64,000 bases of DNA from Clostridium sp. (GTDB lineage: Bacteria; Bacillota; Clostridia; Lachnospirales; Lachnospiraceae). The notes below the pieces were generated by a model. The model ran no database searches. It had not been told where the DNA came from and saw only the letters and a program-made list of their open reading frames with translations. The DNA lies in contig JAETQD010000018.1 in NCBI GenBank assembly GCA_021770825.1, positions 1-64,000 on the forward strand, read 5' to 3'. Below, in pieces: positions 60,043-64,000 of the stretch. The first letter of the stretch is position 1, and each line of letters starts with the position of its first letter. The translations under genes were made by a program, and so were the position numbers.

Positions 60043-60756
60043 TTATGAGAGGATAACAGGAACAGGTTTGTCTATTTTCATGGAGTTTTCAGTTACCGTG
60101 CAGTCGTAGGCCCAGATGTGCACCCCGCTTTTCCTGGCCCGTAACAGTGCATCGGCAAATTCCGGATGGGTGGTCCGGTTGGGAAAAAAGGCACGGATTC
60201 CCTTCATCTGGATGACGAACAGAACGGCGGTCTGATAGCCTGCTTTTGATGCTTCGGCTAACTCGTCCAGATGTTTGATGCCGCGTTCCGTGGGAGCATC
60301 AGGAAACATGGCGGTGCCGTTTACATCCAGGGTGACGCCTTTTACTTCCATGAGCCATGGTGTCCGGCAGTCGGTAAAAGATAAATCGAACCGGGACTGG
60401 CCGTAGCGTACCTCCCGTCTGACATTTTGGGGGCGCGGGCAGAAAGGGAGTCCGTCTCCGGTGGTGAGCCATTCATAGGCCGCCTGGTTTGGGGCCTGGG
60501 AGTCGATATTCACCCAGACGGGACCGGAGGGAGCGGCTTTGGATACGCCGATGAGGGAATACTCTGTTTTTCTGCCCTGGGAAGCGGCATCCGGGTGGTG
60601 CTGTATGGTCACAGGGGTGCCGGGGAGAAGAAGTTCCTTTAAACGGCCTGTGTTTTTTACGTGGCAGACGACTTCGGTTCCGTCAAGCTGTACATGGGCC
60701 AGGAAACGGTTGGGGCGGGAGAGAAATACGGCAGTTTTTATATTGGGGTAGAACAT
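60043..60756 (-). CDS. sfsA: DNA/RNA nuclease SfsA
   Basis: The 237-residue protein matches SfsA, once named for sugar fermentation stimulation and later assigned nuclease activity. Visible are the OB-like N-terminus (FLAHVQLDGTEVVCHVKNTGRLKELL) and the PD-(D/E)XK-like core with SRFDLSFTD and MEVKGVTL. The start follows GGAGG. It faces thrC across a divergent region and precedes feoA. Confidence 0.94.
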   Translation of the reverse strand: MFYPNIKTAVFLSRPNRFLAHVQLDGTEVVCHVKNTGRLKELLLPGTPVTIQHHPDAASQGRKTEYSLIGVSKAAPSGPVWVNIDSQAPNQAAYEWLTTGDGLPFCPRPQNVRREVRYGQSRFDLSFTDCRTPWLMEVKGVTLDVNGTAMFPDAPTERGIKHLDELAEASKAGYQTAVLFVIQMKGIRAFFPNRTTHPEFADALLRARKSGVHIWAYDCTVTENSMKIDKPVPVILS

Positions 60757-60804
60757 GGGTTGCGGACCTCCTTTTGCTTATGGGAACAGTATATCACAAA
60801 TTTC

Positions 60805-60833
60805 TTGCGCGCTGTGGAAAAGTGTGCTACAAT
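60805..60833 (+). promoter_or_regulatory. thrC promoter
   Basis: TTGCGC (60805-60810) and extended TGC-TACAAT (60828-60833), spacer 17 bases. Confidence 0.65.
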
Positions 60834-60883
60834 CTTGGCAAAGTTTTACCGTGATGCAGGACCAAAGAGAGGAAGGAAACAAT

Positions 60884-62380
60884 ATGGAATTATTATATGG
60901 AAGCACCCGGGGCGGAGAGAGCGGGGTGACAGCCTCCCAGGCAATTTTGAAAGGATTGGCCTCTGACGGCGGCTTGTTTGTTCCGGAGCAGATACCGGCT
61001 CTGGATGTGACAATCGAGGAATTAGCAAAGATGACATATCAGGAGACTGCTTATGCAGTGATGAAGCAGTTCCTTACAGACTTTACAGAGGATGAACTGA
61101 AGAACTGCATTTCCCGTGCCTACGATGAAAAATTTGACACGAAGGAAATCGCGCCCATAAAGAAGGCCGGGGGAATGTTTTTTCTGGAGCTGTTCCATGG
61201 AAAGACCATTGCCTTTAAAGACATGGCACTGTCAATTCTTCCATATTTTATGACCACGGCCGCAAAGAAGAATCATGTGGACAATGAGATTGTGATTCTG
61301 ACGGCTACCTCCGGTGATACGGGAAAGGCAGCCATGGCCGGATTTGCAGATGTTCCGGGGACCAGAATTATTGTATTCTATCCCAAGGACGGCGTGAGCC
61401 GGGTGCAGGAACTGCAGATGCTGACCCAGAGGGGCGCCAATACATCGGTGGTGGGAATTTACGGAAACTTTGACGATGCCCAGACCGGAGTGAAAAAGAT
61501 TTTCGGAGACAAGGAATTTGAGAAAGAACTGGATGAAATGGGATTCCAGTTATCCTCAGCCAATTCCATCAACATCGGCCGCCTGGTTCCGCAGATCGTA
61601 TATTATGTGTATGCATACGCAAAGCTTTACGCAGCGGGAGAAATTGAAAAAGGGGAAACGGTCAATGTGACGGTTCCCACAGGAAACTTCGGAAACATCC
61701 TGGCTGCATACTTTGCAAAGCAGATGGGAATTCCCTTTGGAAAGTTAATCTGTGCATCCAATGACAATAAGGTGCTTTACGACTTCTTCCAGACGGGAGA
61801 ATACAATAAAAACCGTGAGTTCATTCTGACCACATCCCCGTCCATGGATATTCTGGTCTCCAGCAATCTGGAGCGGCTTCTGTATTTAAGCTGCGGACGT
61901 GACGCAGAGAAGACAAAGGCCCTGATGGATGGACTTTCTAAAGATGGCAGATATGAGATTACTTCTGAGATGAAAGCATTTATGTCAGACTTCTGGGCCG
62001 GATATGCGGGGATGGAAGCAAATGCTGCCGAGATTAAAAAGTTATACGAAGAGTCCGGATACCTTGTGGACACCCACACAGGCGTGGCGGCAGCCGTATA
62101 TGAAAAATATAAAGAGGAAACCGGAGACGGAAAGAAAACCATCCTGGCCTCCACTGCAAGCCCCTATAAGTTTTCCAGAAGTGTCATGGAGGCAGTCACA
62201 GGCGCAGATGAGAGCGCAGATGAGTTTGAACTGATCGATAAGATGGAGAAACTGTCGGGCGTGAAGATTCCGGCAGCCATTGATGAGATCAGAAATGCCA
62301 AAATTCTTCATAACCGCCAGTGCAGACCGGAAGAAATGAAGGAAACTGTGAAATCAACCTTTTCAAAACAGGAGAAATAA
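60884..62380 (+). CDS. thrC: Threonine synthase
   Basis: The PLP enzyme turns O-phosphohomoserine into threonine. The 498-residue protein is of the longer fungal/enterobacterial type: YGSTRGGESGVTASQAILKGLASDGGLFVP at the N-terminus, PLP Lys in TIAFKDMAL, ATSGDTGKAAM for phosphate binding, and PTGNFGNILAAYFAKQMG. The start at 60884 follows GGAAGGAAA; the longer frame upstream to 60755 overlaps the promoter. Confidence 0.96.
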   Translation: MELLYGSTRGGESGVTASQAILKGLASDGGLFVPEQIPALDVTIEELAKMTYQETAYAVMKQFLTDFTEDELKNCISRAYDEKFDTKEIAPIKKAGGMFFLELFHGKTIAFKDMALSILPYFMTTAAKKNHVDNEIVILTATSGDTGKAAMAGFADVPGTRIIVFYPKDGVSRVQELQMLTQRGANTSVVGIYGNFDDAQTGVKKIFGDKEFEKELDEMGFQLSSANSINIGRLVPQIVYYVYAYAKLYAAGEIEKGETVNVTVPTGNFGNILAAYFAKQMGIPFGKLICASNDNKVLYDFFQTGEYNKNREFILTTSPSMDILVSSNLERLLYLSCGRDAEKTKALMDGLSKDGRYEITSEMKAFMSDFWAGYAGMEANAAEIKKLYEESGYLVDTHTGVAAAVYEKYKEETGDGKKTILASTASPYKFSRSVMEAVTGADESADEFELIDKMEKLSGVKIPAAIDEIRNAKILHNRQCRPEEMKETVKSTFSKQEK

Positions 62381-62388
62381 GGTATAAT
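62360..62388 (+). promoter_or_regulatory. Promoter of the fructose-bisphosphate aldolase gene
   Basis: TTTTCA (62360-62365) and a perfect TATAAT (62383-62388), spacer 17 bases. The -35 overlaps the end of thrC. Confidence 0.65.
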
Positions 62389-62438
62389 TAATAAATAGTG
62401 AAATGCAAAAAATAAGATGCAAATGGAGGTCCAAAATT

Positions 62439-63305
62439 ATGTTAGTAACAGCAAAGGAAATGCTTGAAAAAGCAAGAGAAGGCAAGTACGCAGTAGGTCA
62501 CTTCAATATTAACAACCTGGAATGGACAAAAGCAATTCTTCAGACAGCCGAAGAGTTAAAATCCCCGGTAATCCTTGGCGTATCTGAGGGCGCAGGAAAA
62601 TACATGACTGGCTATAAGACAGTTGTAGGTATGGTAAACGGAATGCTGGAAGAGTTAAATATCACAGTTCCGGTTGCCCTTCATCTGGACCATGGCAGCT
62701 ACGAGGGCTGCTTAAAGTGCATCGAGGCTGGATTCTCCTCCATCATGTTCGATGGTTCCCATTATCCGATTGAAGAGAATGTGGAAAAGACAAAAGAGTT
62801 AATCAAGATCTGCCGTGAAAAGGGAATGTCCCTGGAGGCAGAGGTTGGTGCCATCGGCGGCGAGGAAGACGGCGTTGTTGGTATGGGCGAATGTGCAGAT
62901 CCCGATGAGTGCAAGATGATTGCTGACCTTGGCGTTGATATGCTGGCAGCAGGTATCGGCAACATTCACGGTAAATATCCGGCAAACTGGAAGGGCTTAA
63001 GCTTTGAGACCCTGGCTGCTGTTAAGGAAAAAGTAGGCGATATGCCCCTGGTTCTTCACGGCGGTACCGGTATTCCGGAGGATATGATTAAGAAAGCAAT
63101 CTCCCTTGGCGTTGCAAAGATCAACGTAAATACAGAGTGCCAGCTTTCTTTCGCTGATGCAACAAGAAAGTACATTGAAGCAGGAAAGGACCTGGAAGGA
63201 AAGGGATTTGACCCGAGAAAACTCCTTGCACCGGGCGCTGCTGCAATTAAGGAAACCGTAAAAGCTAAGATGGAGCTGTTCGGTTCCGTAGGTAAAGCAG
63301 AATAA
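62439..63305 (+). CDS. fba: Class II fructose-bisphosphate aldolase
   Basis: This zinc aldolase of glycolysis cleaves fructose-1,6-bisphosphate. The 288-residue protein has VGHFNINNLEW near the N-terminus, LHLDHGSYEGC with a zinc His, LEAEVGAIGGEEDGVVG, NIHGKYP and VLHGGTGIPEDMI. It starts after GGAGG. Codon use is strongly biased towards common codons, as expected for a highly expressed gene. Confidence 0.95.
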   Translation: MLVTAKEMLEKAREGKYAVGHFNINNLEWTKAILQTAEELKSPVILGVSEGAGKYMTGYKTVVGMVNGMLEELNITVPVALHLDHGSYEGCLKCIEAGFSSIMFDGSHYPIEENVEKTKELIKICREKGMSLEAEVGAIGGEEDGVVGMGECADPDECKMIADLGVDMLAAGIGNIHGKYPANWKGLSFETLAAVKEKVGDMPLVLHGGTGIPEDMIKKAISLGVAKINVNTECQLSFADATRKYIEAGKDLEGKGFDPRKLLAPGAAAIKETVKAKMELFGSVGKAE

Positions 63306-63312
63306 GAAAACG

Positions 63313-63344
63313 AAACGTTCTCCCAATACGGGAGAACGTTTTTA
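63313..63344 (+). terminator. Terminator after fba
   Basis: AAACGTTCTCCC pairs perfectly with GGGAGAACGTTT around AATAC, followed by further T. Confidence 0.88.
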
Positions 63345-63369
63345 GAATCAGAAAGAGGAGGAAAAGTTT

Positions 63370-64000
63370 ATGAGCGAAGCCATCAATGTGGCAGAGATCT
63401 TTGGAGAGAATGTATTCAATGAAACTGTAATGAAAGAACGTCTCCCGAAAAGTGTATACAAAAAACTGAAACAGACCATCGAGGACGGAAACGAACTGGA
63501 TCCCTCCATCGCAGACGTGGTAGCCCATGCCATGAAGGAATGGGCAGTGGATAACGGCGCGACACATTATACCCACTGGTTCCAGCCACTGACAGGAGTA
63601 ACCGCAGAAAAGCACGATTCCTTCATTGGAAGCCCCAACGAAGCCGGAAAGGTTTTGATGGATTTATCCGGAAAGGAACTGATTAAGGGTGAGGCTGATG
63701 GTTCTTCTTTCCCCTCCGGCGGACTCCGTGCCACTTTTGAGGCTCGCGGATATACTGCATGGGACTGCACCTCCCCTGCCTTTTTAAAGAAAGATGCCAC
63801 AGGCGTGACGCTCTGCATCCCCACCGCATTCTGTTCCTATGGCGGAGAGGCCCTGGATAAAAAGACACCGCTGCTGCGTTCCATGGAGGCCATCGACAAG
63901 CAGGCCGTGCGTATTTTCCATCTGTTCGGAAATACCAGCGTAAAACGGGTGATCCCGTCTGTGGGACCGGAGCAGGAATATTTCCTGGTGGACAGAGAGA
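63370..64000 (+). CDS. glnN: Type III glutamine synthetase, N-terminal part (cut by window end)
   Basis: The first 210 residues of a GS-III protein are seen; the frame is open at the window end. The full family length is about 700. Signatures include [42 protein letters not shown] and [12 protein letters not shown], the latter with metal-binding Glu residues. It catalyses ATP-dependent amidation of glutamate and is common in Bacteroidetes and Clostridia. AGAGGAGG precedes the ATG. Confidence 0.95.
   Translation, partial: MSEAINVAEIFGENVFNETVMKERLPKSVYKKLKQTIEDGNELDPSIADVVAHAMKEWAVDNGATHYTHWFQPLTGVTAEKHDSFIGSPNEAGKVLMDLSGKELIKGEADGSSFPSGGLRATFEARGYTAWDCTSPAFLKKDATGVTLCIPTAFCSYGGEALDKKTPLLRSMEAIDKQAVRIFHLFGNTSVKRVIPSVGPEQEYFLVDRE

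Overview
The window looks like chromosome of an anaerobic Gram-positive Clostridia, most likely a Lachnospiraceae-type gut organism (inferred). The signs are strong AGGAGG ribosome binding sites, TTGACA/TATAAT promoters, rubrerythrin with PerR, type III glutamine synthetase, LuxS, KDPG aldolase, a TAXI-type TRAP transporter and a TctABC transporter. Coding density is high. I see no prophage, insertion sequence, CRISPR array or replication origin.

Layout. 1-520: 23S rRNA 3' end, then tRNA-Asn, tRNA-Glu and tRNA-Cys, with no 5S gene between or after them. 647-3813: peptidoglycan-related LD-carboxypeptidase and L,D-transpeptidase around an SseB-like gene. 3948-5972: KDG kinase and a KDPG aldolase with an extra C-terminal domain, behind a promoter with a large double operator. 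6250-10201: a five-gene run including a GNAT next to a Sir2 deacylase. 10211-12058: a CoA-transferase-like protein and shikimate kinase. 12275-15457: TctCBA tricarboxylate transporter. 15637-16726: rpsF-ssb-rpsR. 16789-24545: amidohydrolase, two LysR regulators, YitT, M20 peptidase, RarA and glutaminase. 24671-25231: bioY under two BirA-like operators. 25293-32290: a complete glycine cleavage operon (gcvT, gcvH, gcvPA, gcvPB, lplA, lpdA) behind a tandem glycine riboswitch. 32446-34655: adenosine deaminase and an Rpn-like PD-(D/E)XK protein with a probable internal gene.

34809-39832 is a probable DNA-repair operon: exonuclease III, a Uup-type ABC-F protein, and a remarkable fusion of a catalytically dead GlgX-like glycosidase with O6-alkylguanine-DNA alkyltransferase. 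luxS and trpS then diverge from one palindrome holding both -35 boxes. larB-larC (nickel-pincer cofactor), rubrerythrin and perR follow.

46733-54048 holds the best candidate for an undescribed system: a 1615-residue protein joining an HD domain, a long helical-repeat region, a NadD-like nucleotidyltransferase, a GNAT-like region and a phosphoribosyltransferase-like domain. It is followed by an atypical lactate/malate-dehydrogenase-fold protein and a flavodoxin-fold reductase. The chemistry points to nucleotide or nicotinamide cofactor metabolism or repair, but the function is unknown.

54210-57751: TAXI-TRAP transporter. 57804-60756: FeoB, FeoA and SfsA. 60884-64000: threonine synthase, class II fructose-bisphosphate aldolase and the start of type III glutamine synthetase, cut by the window end. 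All homology calls come from reading motifs by eye; no database search was run.
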